The position numbers were made by a program, and so were the translations under genes. From contig JABYQQ010000001.1 of assembly GCA_022605405.1 (NCBI GenBank), positions 3,410,001 to 3,474,000 of the forward strand: a stretch of 64,000 nt of DNA, read 5' to 3'. Positions 35,111-46,329 of this stretch are shown here, piece by piece. Each line of letters begins with the position of its first letter. The stretch's first letter is position 1. A model generated the notes under the pieces. It worked only from the letters and a program-made list of their open reading frames with translations. It was not told where the DNA came from and did not search any database. Source of the stretch: Earliella scabrosa (Eukaryota; Basidiomycota; Agaricomycetes; Polyporales; Polyporaceae).

Positions 35111-35761
35111 TTATGCACAAGTGTCGATCGAGGACGAATTCGTGATCCAAGCGGCATGCTTCTCCTCGAGCACTCTTCGCTCCTCTTGAAGATAGGATAG
35201 CACGATGCCAATAGCATCGGACTGAAGCTTGAGCTGATCTTTGTTCATCTTCAGGGCGAGGGAAAGCGAAGGTATGGCGTCCGGCAAGATGCTGGAAAGG
35301 TCTTCAAATGGAATACTACCCGACTGAAGGGCCCAAAGGTAGTATCAGCTCAGGGCGCTGGTAGCGTACGGTTGAAACTCGCCCTAGAAGAGCCCTGTAG
35401 AAGATGAAGCGTGGCGACGAGCAATGCGATGCCAGCATCGGTGTGCTCCACGCGTAATACATCGTTCGTCGCCTGCACATTGTCGGTGTCAAGATCGTTC
35501 TGTTTGTGCACGACCATTTGTTACGAAACGAAGAGTTAGCAACGAAGACACTTGCCTGCAGCATGGTTTGAGACACGATACGATAACCCGCCTCCCTGAA
35601 TCTACGCTTCGCCTCAAACCAGGCCGCCAAGTCGGCGGTATCGATGCTGGAAGCACCGTTGTTGACGTCTTCATCGCGCTGCGCCGACCTAGTGCTAGGA
35701 ACTAAGTGTGCATGAACGTAAAGAGGGACGGGCTAGACACATACGCTTTTTGGGGATCCAT
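35111..35761 (-). CDS. Family-X member 2, possibly decayed
   Basis: Start MDPQKA at 35761, exon 1 of 17 nt (to 35745), exon 2 35688..35556 with LAAWFEAKRRFREAGYRIV, then an intron with a GC donor (CAG/GCAAGT, 35555-35500) into exon 3 at 35499 (VQATNDVLRVEHTDAGIALLV). The final exon ends IVLSYLQEERRVLEEKHAAW at the TAA 35113-35111. The intron before the final exon has lost its GT: the position that is CAG/GTATGT in the 31104 gene is CAG/GGCTCT here, and no other donor keeps the phase. It may be a pseudogene or use an unseen exon. The close copy at 54834-55504 is in the same orientation. Confidence 0.45.
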
Positions 35762-36337
35762 CGAGGCACGGAGGAGATTGAGAGTACAAGTGGCAGCAGC
35801 GAGGAAAACGCGCGCTCCTGTTGGGAGAAGAGTGTTTGAGATGGAAACTGCCTTATCGGTGCCGTGAGATCTCGGAGGATCGTGATCCGCTCCGGAGCCC
35901 CGGCCCGCTTCTCGTCTCAGCATGCGTGCACCCTGGCCAGATGTTACTACGCCGCTCCTCTAGATCACATAGACGTTTCTGTTGGCACCCGCCGATGACA
36001 GCAGAGCTCAGCGTTCTGCCAGCTTACCGACTATAATCTCAACCATCCATTACAGTAGCTCGAACGATAGTCTAGTCTGATTAGCCATATACATGCGTCT
36101 CGTCTCCGCAGACCGATTACTCGCACCATCACTCTATCATTCACGAATCACTCCATAATGCGCAAGCCCCTCCTCGCCTCTATCCGAAAGATCGAAGTAT
36201 GTCTTGGCTACTGTCTGTCTTCCAAGAGCGCCTCCGTTCTATGCACTCAAAGAACAAGCGACGACATACATGGCCAAGGTTTGCGTCGTGACTGCAAGGA
36301 CCATGCGTTAATCATAGGACGTCGGGTGACATGTCTT

Positions 36338-37466
36338 TCACGTCACGCACAATCTCCATATATCTTGCTCCGCGTTCAGTTTGAATCGCTCTTTCTTGCG
36401 TTTTGTATCGAGGTACGTGGCAAGCGAGTTCGCGGTGTCAGGTTCGGTGACTAGGTAGCGATACCTGAGGAGCTCGCTCTTCACAACTTCGTAGTGCATG
36501 ACAACGCCGTCTCGAAGTGTGTGTCGCACCTCCCAGTTGCAAACGGAGCTTGGATCGTGTGACAATGGAGATGATTTAGGATTGGGTAGAGGAGGAGCAG
36601 TGATCCCGCGAGTATTGAGGGGCAGGACCCAACTTGCTGCGTCATCCAGCCACCGCGATCCAAGATGAAACGACGGTCGAAGATGGTGATGAATGTCAGG
36701 GAGACGCTTGAGTAGCTGGAAGTTGTGTTCCAACGTATCTTCTCCATCCCCCCAAGCCTGGCCTCGACAAGACGAGCTGCGGAGTGACACCCGGGCTTCA
36801 AGTGTTGCGTGAGCGAAGAGGCAATACGCTCGCTCATAACTGATCACATTCATGACGCCGGCTGTGAGGAGACGGATGAGCATGCACATGGTCCTTGATG
36901 GGCACTAGATTGACTGACTGTGATGGAAACCGAGTATAACCTCGATAGGAGTGTTGTTTGCGACAATGACCTTAACCTGAGACGGTGCTGTCTCGCTGTT
37001 ACCCCCGTCGGTCAAAGGTGAACACAACCGACACGCCTGCGATGGGAGGTCCGCAATTCGCAGACAAGGCCTGAGACGCTGCGAGCTCAAAATTTGCGTC
37101 TTGTTGAGGGGCCGGGCTGAATTGATACCCATGTTCTAGTAGCCATCGAGCAACCTCCCGGCGATGTCGGAAGTGGACGTATAATTCGAGAACGCCTGCG
37201 GGTGCTCTTCTGCTGAAGAAAGATAGCGCCGTTGGACCAGATATGAGCGTCGCAGTACGAGCCTGGAGACAACGGAAGGCTGTAGGGTCTTCGAAATAGC
37301 GCAGAAGAGTGCGATTGATGTCGAAGACATCGTTCATGTAGTACGCGACTGCGTGAGCGACCGTGCGGCACACTCGAGCCATCCGGCATAATGATTGAGC
37401 GGAGCTTCCATCGAGGATGGCTGTAGCCACGCTTGGCTCTCGCATGATGCGCACTAGAGTCGCCAT
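36338..37466 (-). CDS. F-box-like expanded agaricomycete protein, with one frame break
   Basis: Exon 1 begins at ATG 37466 with an F-box-like start (SLCRMARVCRTVAHAVAYYM), then the recognisable core LISGPTALSFFSRRAP, LELYVHFRHRREVARWLLEHG and GVSVVFTFDRR. The C-terminal exon 36861..36338 has GVMNVISYERAYCLFAHATL and DTKRKKERFKLN. A phase-1 intron (36918-36862) joins it to VKVIVANNTPIEVILGFHH. Between FDRR and this segment the frame must shift by one base in a G5 run (37002-37006), which otherwise gives a TAA. From memory the family is very numerous in Polyporales; partners are not known. Either a recent pseudogene or a sequence error. Confidence 0.65.
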
Positions 37467-37580
37467 TCACCTGGGTTCAACTTGTTAATGAATATGAAGG
37501 ACAATGAACCGGTGAACCTAACACGTACGTACACTCAACCCGTTGATTGTCAGAGTCGCTGGCCATAGCCTGGTGCCTCC

Positions 37581-37590
37581 AAGTTTATAT
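37581..37590 (-). promoter_or_regulatory. TATA box upstream of the F-box-like gene
   Basis: TATATAAA on the minus strand, about 115 nt before the ATG at 37466. Confidence 0.4.
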
Positions 37591-38287
37591 ATGTTTGTGA
37601 GACGCACTGGTGGTGGCGATGATAATAAAATCTATTATCCTAAAGAGGTAACTGCCGTATCTGCAACATTCCGGAAGCATATGATGCATTGCTTTGAGTA
37701 CGTCTACCTGTACGAATCGACGACATCGCTCTAAATCAGAAGCTGAGTATGTGCTTTATGGGCGAATTTGTATTCAGACTGCACGACTAGCCCGCGAGCG
37801 ACGGAGCACAACATGCATGTCATGAGCCGCCCGCAAGGTGCTAGGAGGCGCCAGACCCAGACGAAAACATCCGGGTGAGCAGACAATTGTCGCGAGAAGA
37901 TGAATGAGATGGGGGTCACGCACCTCGCAGACGGTGGCGGTCAACCGGCCGCGCCAAAGATCTTGCCTGGGTGGACTCGACCACGGCGACGATACTAAAC
38001 GATCAAGGGCAATGGTTTATGCTCCGGATGGTGGTGGTGTGCATGTGCTGGAGGTGACTTTGTGAGCCGAAGTAGTAGACCAATAGGAGGAAGCTAGGTA
38101 CAGCCAGGCCTGTTGACGTCGTGACCCGTAGACCGGCGATGTTGGGACGAGCGAGGACCATTGCAGAGAGCGTCGTATCGTGTTGTGATGCTCGCGGCTG
38201 TAGCGGTGACTGAGGACAAGATATCGAGCTCGCGGAGATTCGAAGATGGTATCCTCACGAGATGGCAGCGACTCGGAGATCCTCTCA

Positions 38288-38660
38288 GTTTGCGAATGCT
38301 ATCTTTGAACGTCTCGGCATGGTCATCGTGGCGCGGACAGGTAAGGCGATCCACGACCTAAGAACATCGTCAGCTGAACGTTGCGTGGAGCTCGTGCATG
38401 AGATGAGGTCACCCAACTCGTGCTGGCGCGGTCATTGCGGCGAGACAATGGGGCTCGTCGTTCCAAGCGCCATCGATCGTCCAGTCGGAAAGTACGCCGG
38501 TCCTCCGAAAGAGCAGCAGGGTTACACGTTCGTTATACAGCCTGACCTTGAGATAGCGCCGGAAGGGTCGTGGAAAGTTGATCTCGGGAGTCGGGCAGCC
38601 AGACACGCCGGACTTGTCGGTCGTACTGTCGATGGCACAATATTGTTCCAGACAGTCTAG
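38288..38660 (+). CDS. C-terminal exon of an unrecognised gene
   Basis: An open exon after a CTCTCAG acceptor, ending at TAG 38660, about 123 codons. It has strong third-position GC bias and ordered-looking sequence: FERLGMVIVARTGKAIHDLR, then a Cys/His-bearing CWRGHCGETMGLVV, YAGPPKEQQGYTFVIQPDL and SWKVDLGSRAARHAGL. Upstream exons were not found, and an in-frame ATG at 38262 is another possible start. The opposite strand also has an open frame here, with poorer composition. Confidence 0.4.
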
Positions 38661-41600
38661 GTTTAGATGCACAATGTAATGAGCGATTTGAGACGGCTTG
38701 GGCGGCGAAAGTACTCCATACCCCCGCGCACTTGAATTCTGAGAATCTATGGCAGAATCCGGCAACAAGATCAAGAAGACGTTTGTACAAGCAGGCTGTG
38801 GTCAAGCTTGTCAGTCGAACCGCCATCCGAATCAAGTCCATTCCGGAAGGAGATACTCACTGCGATGCGCTTATTCTGCATACGTCTCGTGTTCGACGCT
38901 TGTGGGCGCGTCCATCTAGAGGTACTTCGTGTCGAACATTTTCTAGCACATGCATGTGAGCACCGCACATCAGCCAATGCGCACGCCTTACCCCGATCCA
39001 CTCACCGAGATCTCGAGCCGCACAGCGCCGTTGCGACTGCGGAGCCCAGGTTGTCATCGCTGGCGTGGTGCGCGACGTAGATGAGCGTGGATTTTGTGCT
39101 GGTAGGCGGCGTGCGCTTTTGATGCAGAGGTGAGAGGTTCTTTGAAGGCGCAGACGGACCTGCATCAATTCATGATCACCCTCTTAAGCCTCTTCCTTCC
39201 TCTCCTCATGAGCGTTTTCAGTTGTCCTTGCGAGTGGTGTTGGAAACAAGAGCCAGACGCTGATACCAAAAGTCAATGCAGGAGGGAGCGAGTGCAAAGA
39301 AGCGGATTCTGAGATCTGAGGTCCGAAGCAGGTCCGAAGCGGGAAGGTGAGCTTGTACGCTTGAGCGAAGTCAGACAAGAGTCGAACATGACACCCAAAG
39401 GCGCCCATTGACTTACATAAGCACGTCGTGCGTTATTAGCCTGGAATCGACTAGCTGAACAACCTGCTCTCTTCGTTCATTGAGTTGGTTGCATCGACAC
39501 AACAGCGCAGCACTACAAGACCGCTTCCAGCGCGGATATGAAGTGGAGCGTTATGTCGGTCTCATGGTATCTCCAACTCCGCCTGTTTTGCTCACTTATC
39601 CGCCCGACGCTGGACAGTGCACTAGGGACGACTGGATCATGGCCGCACCGAGACCAGGTACGCGCCACCGTCCAAGGTACTCACGTAGTGAGTGTTCACT
39701 AAAAGCATCATCTCCCGTGCGTCTTCGCCTGATCTACGTTGCATTTAGGTGCTCTCAGCTGGCTAGCCCTCTCTCGGTCTCTTCCTTCTCCACTTTCACC
39801 TTCATGGAGGCATTCCTATCCGGCAACGTGCGCGTACGTCTGCCTTAACTCGTGTCTAGGCGCTCCCTGCCAGCGCACATGGTGGAGATTGGAGGAGCGG
39901 GCGGTGTCTCGTCCTGCCGCACGCGCGTTGTCCTGGACCACAGAGGCGTGGTGATCATCCCGAATGACACGGCACCTGAGCGCGCAGACAGCAAGTGTGA
40001 CGAGCTGAGGACTCGCGCGCTTGAAGACCGACTGAACTTCCTGTGTCTGTGTCGAGCAGCAGCAGGAGTGCCACGTAGCGCTGGCGTCTCAGGCCTCACG
40101 GCGCGACCAAGACGACCAGGGTGCGACCACCACCACCTCCCGCTTGCTTCCCGCCGTCGCTCTCTACCACCTCGAGCCCGTCTCCCGTGGTTCCGTTGAG
40201 GTTCGATGATAGTCTGCTCCTGCGTCTGGGCTCCTCGCGAGCCGGCGATGGGCAAGACCGGAGAACCTCTGCGTGTCCGTGCCCGAGCGCGCCCCTCCGT
40301 CCCCAAGCGGCGTCATCGGCTGAGCTCGCAGGTAAACACCAGCGCACTCTCCTTCGATAGCGCATGCTCATATCTCCTATAAGCAGCTGCTCGGTCCTTG
40401 CTCACCTCGTGGCAATCTGTATCCAAGAATCCGACTTGCCCGCCCTCAGTACTCAATAGTATCCCCTGCGCGTATTCTGCTCCTCAACACCGCGACGCCT
40501 CCGTACTGTGCTGCGAGTCAGCCGCAATCGCGCACGCGAAAGTCTCGATGACATTATCATGGAGGCATGCTGGTATACATCGACGAGCTACGCTGGAAAC
40601 CTCGCATGCTCAAGCGCCACGCTCACTACCGAGCGCACGACCAGCGCGTCTCGGCATGGCTTATAGGGCATCTTCAGGTGCAGCATTGCGCTGCGCTGGA
40701 GTCAAGCGTGTTGAATTGATTGCATCAGGAGCCCTATGTTATGATCATCACATCCACGTCCGCCAACCTTCTACCCCGGACCACGCGTACGCGTCTTGCT
40801 GGCGCTATTCCATCTCAACCCGGATCGAGATGGTCTTCGACAACGGCATGCGCCCACCGTGTTCTTCCTCCACGCCGTCTACCACAGCTGACCCGACGTG
40901 ATCGCTCTCGTTCATCTCTCAACCTTGACCGCCTTTTATGACCTCGCTCATCGGTCGCCCTAGCTCTCCTTGGCCACCCACACCGTCGCCCTGCCCCACC
41001 GCCCTTCTGGAATACTGGCTCTCGACCGCCTCCCTCCCCCTCGATTGAACCAAGCAAGAACCAATCACGACGTTCATTCAGTCCTATAGTTTCCCGCTCC
41101 CTCACGATAACGCGTAGCTTCGCATCCGACATCCTCGTGCGCGCACTACACCACAGCTCATAAGCGAGGAAGCTGTAGACAGACCTCGACTTGCAGAGCG
41201 ATTCCATACTCCCATGCACTCGCCAACATTAGCGTCCCTCGAGATTAACCCTCGCGCTTGACCTATGGAAGACTTCGTGCGGTCTAGGCTAGGGTGCCCG
41301 TCCTCCGATATGGATGCGCGCGTTCGAGTACGAGCACGAAGCACTTGGCGGCTGCCCTGCCCGTGGGTGGCGAGTCGGAGTCCGGCCCTCTTCCCGTGGC
41401 ACCTTGGACAGTTCGTGTCATGCTCCCTGTCGCGATAAACGAGACGGCTCGTGCAGCCGGGAGCGGAACCGTGTTGAGAACGGCCCGCAGTCTAACCCGT
41501 CGAACTGTCACACGCATCTCCCGTTGCCCGCGTCTTGCCAGCGCCCTTGTTGACCACAACGGCTCGTCCGTTCGCCGCCGTCCTGGAACATAGACATCGT

Positions 41601-41677
41601 GTTCATCCGGAGATTTGGATCAAATTGCAAATAATCTGTATACGAAGATCACCCGAACGTTATTGTATCCCACTGAA
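38661..41677. other. Three kilobases with no resolved gene
   Basis: Between 39480 and 41600 the sequence is GC-rich and open in several frames on both strands. The most protein-like piece is on the plus strand at about 39880-40060 (HMVEIGGAGG, then TRVVLDHRGVVIIPNDT). No chain of exons with agreeing phases could be made, so no gene is called. Confidence 0.3.
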
Positions 41678-43489
41678 TCAGCAATAAGATATCATGTATC
41701 TAGAACCACCCCTTCCACCCCAAAATCTTCGCACATCAGGCACGGATGGTATTGGGTCAAGATAGAAGGTCCGTGTTCCCACATGACCCGCGACCCGGCA
41801 GCGAAACCTGATTCTGCCGTCACGGCTGGTACCCATGTACTTGGCCACCTGTTCACAGCATCGCACGTCCTCGCCGTTCGGCTTCCGCCTCCAAGGAGCG
41901 TCCACGATTCTCTGCACGGTTTCTTCCGAGCCGATGTATATGGAAGTGTGCTTCATGATTTCTTGTTTCAGTGTTCGATGAATCGCTGTCCATAAAGGTT
42001 CCTGTCCAAAGCAGTAGTAGTCGACTACACTCGTCACAAACTGGGATGTGACTAGGATCGGGTCCAAAGTCGGGGCGCCGAATGCAAATACGGCTGAGAA
42101 ACGCGAGCTGGGGTGGATGAGAGCGTTATGAGAGTTAGAATGAATGGCTTGATAATGTCAGCACCTCATTGATCGTATTTCAGCGACGGAGTGTTGGGCG
42201 AATGCACCGCATGATAATACAAACAGAATTGTCTTCCTGAGGCTTCTATGAGGAAACTCCTCGCCTAGAAGATGATCCACAATCTCCGGACTCGTTGAGG
42301 ACAGAATCGCAGGCGTTCGAATTTACACTTACGATCGGTAGACTGGTTGTCTTGTTCCTACCGTACATGAGACCGCCGTCCATGGTGCTGGAGTGCGTGT
42401 TCAAGACCACGATAGCATCGCATTGTCGGGAGCTGAACCAACCTGTCATCAAGGCGGAGGATGGCGAGGAGGGCTTGAGCTTACCGACAGAATGTGGTCA
42501 AGGCATCCCTGTCCCGTTTCAGCTCCCGCGTGGTTGCTCGATCTGCCAAGTCATGGAATGGTCGATCAAGCACGAGCAAACCGTGCTCCTGGATATGGAG
42601 CATGTGAGATCAGGGGACGCGGGTATATCAACCACACAATAGTTACCCGTCCAATGAAGCGACTCCTCACCATACTGGTGAGGATCGAGCTGGACGAAGC
42701 CTGGACGCTGAAATCTTCACCCTCAGCCAGGTAAGCTTGGTATAGTACTAGGGGTGTTATACTCATGCCATCGTCGCCCACTCCCGCGACAGGCATAGGA
42801 ACTGGATACTGTAGTAGGAACGTCAGCTGACACAGACTTCCAAGGAAAGATTGCTCACCGGAAGAGGTAGGTGCCGGTTCTCATAACATCTCGGGCATGT
42901 CCACGTTGTAGATGAGGGAAAGCATCCTAATACGCCGTTATAGGTGATGCACCCAGCGGTCGTATGACACACGCTGCAGATGAGTACGTATCCGCCCTGT
43001 CTACAGTACCAGCATTGCTACACGGCGCTGGTCATGACCCCGCCGGCCCCATCGGAACATAAGACTCACAGTTGACAGCGTGAGATCTGGGCCATCGACT
43101 GGAAGACCTAGAATCGGTTGATATTCATGTGGATCAGCAGGAAGCCGGAGTTGGAATAGGATAGAAGGACAACGCAGGGCGTCTGCTTGGATGGGACCAA
43201 AGCGGCATGTGTGACGTGCGTGGAGGGGACCAGGCACGATGAAGGCGATCGTGACGGTGAATGCTCTTCGCTCACCTTCTAGCATGGCGCTTCCACGACC
43301 AGAGTATGGAAGTCTAGTCTGGGCGGCATGCTGCCGGGCACTTCGTCGCAACGGCGTCTTATTCTGGGGTGGCGTCGCTATCGGCGGCGTTGAGATCTCA
43401 TCATTCTGCGGTGGGAGGACCGTGAGGCTGATAGTCGACTCCGTCTCGGGGCCCACGCCTTCCGAACTAGAATCTGAAGTGGGTGGCAT
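41678..43489 (-). CDS. Large lineage-specific gene with CxxC zinc-binding motifs; exon model partly open
   Basis: Starts at ATG 43489 with a Pro/Thr-rich segment and RRSARQHAAQTRLPYS, then a GTGAGC donor. Later exon-like pieces in order are a zinc-finger-like exon LICSVCHTTAGC...WTCPRC (about 42985-42860, acceptor near 43008), YPVPMPVAGVGDDGMSITPL (near 42800), DAIVVLNTHSS (near 42410), a HLLGEEFPHRSLRKTILF piece (near 42250), and the last exon 42107..41678 (FSAVFAFGAPTLDP, then DVRCC). The 42164-42108 intron closes in phase 2. One junction (near 42320) is out of phase, so an exon edge is wrong there or the gene is damaged. Motif order fits an expanded Polyporales family with a PHD-like centre; function unknown. 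Confidence 0.55.
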
Positions 43490-43773
43490 ATACGGCTGGT
43501 CAGGGGGCCTATGTCACCTATGTGAGGGGGTTCGCAATTACAACACGCAGGGGATCAGGCGAACGCACGAATATATGCGACCGTGAGAGCTTAAGGCAGA
43601 GCATCCTGATTCGAGGCATGTCTGTAAATGGTGCGTGCTGGAAGGGCATGTATACTATATCAGTGAATTGCCAAATGGGGCGATAACCGCGGGAACTATA
43701 CCAGTATTTGGGTCAAGGAGATGTCATCCGCCCATATAACAGACGTGCGCTGAGAAGAGCGCGGCATACTCAG

Positions 43774-44455
43774 GGCACCCACCACCCCTTCTGCTACAAC
43801 TCCCAGGCGCGGACAGATGGATTCCGTGTCTACACCGCCTGCCATAGTGCCTACCCTTCCACCGCAAGGTGAATCGGGCAGCAACGAAGTCGATGCCAAC
43901 ATATCTCCTACTGCGCCATCGGAGGGGGGCATTGAACAGCAGTGAGCCATACCGCATAGCATCCAGATCGTACTCACTTACAGCCGCGCGATCCTCGAAC
44001 ACTCGGTGCCGCCCGTCGCGAAGGCCTGCCAGTACACTAGCCGGTGAAGTTCGGGCCACCGTCGAAGTCGATCACGAGGTCGACGAGGACGATCCATTCG
44101 TAGGCAATCAACGTCCGGGCCCGGTCCCCACATCCCCTTCTGTTGCTGCCACAACCGCGGAGAGCTTGCGTTCGACACCTTCACTCCATCGCTGAACGAA
44201 GTGCTGACTGTCGATACATTGTCCATCACAGTCGCTCTTCGAGACCAGCTTCGGGCTAACCAGGAAACGAGCGAAGAAGCGCAGCGTAAGACCGCCCAGC
44301 GGATGGATCAGCTGGCTGAAGATCTTGAAAGCCTCAAGGATAAGAGTCTCGAGATCGAGTCCAAGTTTCGCTCGGCGCGCGACCGGCTTCAAGCCGCCCT
44401 AGTAGCAAAGAAGGTGAGCATTTCCATGGCTCCTTGCAAGGAGTTGCGAGATTGA
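43774..44455 (+). CDS. Coiled-coil protein, 5' end unresolved
   Basis: Exons 43774..43941, 43984..44043 and 44104..44455 close in phase (introns 42 and 60 nt). The first is Thr/Pro/Ser-rich and disordered; the last has a long Glu/Lys/Leu heptad helix (EEAQRKTAQRMDQLAEDLES and onward), a clear coiled coil. An in-frame TGA at 43751 shows that an exon is missing upstream. It could also be spliced after VAKK at a GTGAGC near 44413, adding an unseen exon. It is divergent to the zinc-motif gene, with about 285 bp between. Confidence 0.5.
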
Positions 44456-44979
44456 GTTCATCGCACAGGGCGCCCAGAACAAATGATCGAGCGAGTTTGA
44501 GCTGTCACGCTACGGGGGGGCTCAGATCGCGCTTGATGCTTCAGCTATAGAGTTACTTAACTGTACGTTCGTATGTCTGGAAGGTGTTTGTAAAGGATGG
44601 CGAGCATGATAGGACTGCATATTGATGTGCTCGTCACATGCGGACTTGGAGGCTGGGGCGTCGCCAAAAACTTACATCGAGAACCTCAATTTGCAGTCAT
44701 GCCCTGTCGAAGTGAGATATCAGCCCTCGCGCGCCAGTCGGACCGCCGAGCCATCACCTTACATGACTTGATCGCTCCTCTTGTTCTTGTGTGTGGTGGC
44801 AGCTGCTATGATTGAGAATATGGTGGTGGCTGTGAGGTCACGCATACGACTCTGTCACTTCGGAGATAGCCGGCATAGCTGAAGAAAGCGATAGCGCTAG
44901 CCACACTAGCTATACGGATATCTGCATACATATTAGTGCTATCTATCATGCGTACGCGGTGCTTCATACCCTCGTACAC
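44456..44979. other. Convergent intergenic region
   Basis: 524 bp between the coiled-coil gene and the SUN gene stop codon; nothing recognisable. Confidence 0.5.
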
Positions 44980-46076
44980 TCAGATGCTCCCTCCCCCTAC
45001 ACCATGTGCGCGAACTCGATACACACACGTGTAGGCCTCGTTGCCCCAGTTATTCATGAACTTGAACACGACCGTTTGAATGCTGATCTTCTGGGCCGCT
45101 ACAGAGTCGAATACCTGGAAAGTCTGTACGGGACGGAGTGCGTGAACGTCGTAGCTGAAATTAGCCAAGTGAGTCAGGGTTCTATGGTAGTAGGGACTGG
45201 ATCTTGCGAGGCCTGCGATGACGTCCGATGCGGGGGACAATATGAGAGGGCAATTGAAGTCATGTGGATCTTTCAAGACTCCCCAAATCTCTCCATCCTT
45301 CGGAGCGCTGGTGTATTGAAGGGAGATAGGCTTGGCGATATGGTCAATTGTGAACGCACGCGGTTCAATCGCTTGTGCGAGTGTCACTCCGAGTGTGCCA
45401 CTAGAGCCAGCCATGGCCCAACAATGACCAGGTTGTAGTTCTGGAACTAACGCCAATATGGGCGGCTTCAGCCATAACGCGTTGTGGTAGTGGGATGATC
45501 TTTTCTCGAGGTGACCCGTGTATGTCGGAGACGTGAGTGCATCCACAACGAAAGCGCCTGCACTTGCTGATGCATAGTCCGCAGCGCCAACGGAATCCAG
45601 GTGGAGATGGAGTTGAACCGACCGTTCTAGTTCATCTACGCGCTCAATAATTCCGTTCCCAGAACGAATGACCGCATCTAGCAGTGGTCAGTCGCTGAAG
45701 TGTTGTTGACGACCGACGAATACTACCTTCGAGAAGATATGAGAATCTTGCAATCCAATGGTGGCATGTAACGTCTACTTGGCCCGAGTGTCAGCTAGCT
45801 GCAGTACGGAATCGTTGGTACAAATTCACCTGGCCACTTAGTCGTGATATGATGGAGGCAGGGTTTGCACATATGCCCAGCAACTATTACCGCGATTATA
45901 CAGTAGACTTGCAGCATCGCATGCCGAGCGAGAATGTGTCCAATAAGGTACACCGTCTCCCGCATCACACGAAAGTTCAGGAACACGGTGTACCGCAGCT
46001 CAGTTGCTGTCTTCTCGGCGACAGAGATCGTGAAGCGAGCGAAACCAGAAAATGCACGGCGAAGATGTTGCGACAT
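44980..46076 (-). CDS. Short SUN-domain protein (Sad1/UNC-84 like), single-pass membrane protein
   Basis: Inner nuclear membrane type protein whose SUN domain binds KASH peptides in the perinuclear space. Exons 46076..45830, 45774..45727 and 45677..44980 close in phase, 330 aa. A hydrophobic helix (MLQVYCIIAVIVAGHM) sits at about residues 58-75, preceded by a basic N-terminus. A short coiled coil (GIIERVDELERSVQLHL) follows, then the SUN domain: DYASASAGAFVVDALTSPTY, then HCWAMAGSSGTLGVTLAQ, FTIDHIAKP, SAPKDGEIWG, and the C-terminal NNWGNEAYTCVYRVRAHG. It is shorter than typical fungal Sad1 proteins and lies among fast-evolving genes, so it may be a divergent extra copy rather than the main LINC-complex subunit. 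Confidence 0.85.
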
Positions 46077-46329
46077 GGCTTCACAATGCCCGAGGGAAGG
46101 ATAGGTGCCAGTTCATATACATGTCGTGAGCTGCCCTGCCCACATGCGGAATTTCCGAAAGAGGATCTTTCCAATCGAGACTGACGATGTTGTATTAATG
46201 GGCATATTGGCCAAGTTACATATGTACTGCTAATGATCGCGCGGGTCGCAACTCCCATCATTAGAAAGCACCAGACCTTTGAGCGGTATAGTCCTCCAAG
46301 CTATCCATGGGAGGGAACCATTCGGAAAC

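Noticed and set aside
36158..36454. Plus-strand frame starting MRKPLLASIRKIE
   Set aside because: Has a nice start and a GTATGT donor, but the rest overlaps the end of the minus-strand F-box-like gene and shows no consistent downstream exon.
38094..38774. Minus-strand frames opposite the 38288-38660 exon
   Set aside because: Poorer codon bias and no supporting splice chain; the plus strand reads better, though not decisively.
42165..42169. ATGAG at 42169-42165 as a 5-nt first exon of a small separate gene
   Set aside because: The upstream sequence continues in the same frame (HRSLRKTILFVLSC and on) and splices into the same acceptor, so it is an internal exon of the larger gene.
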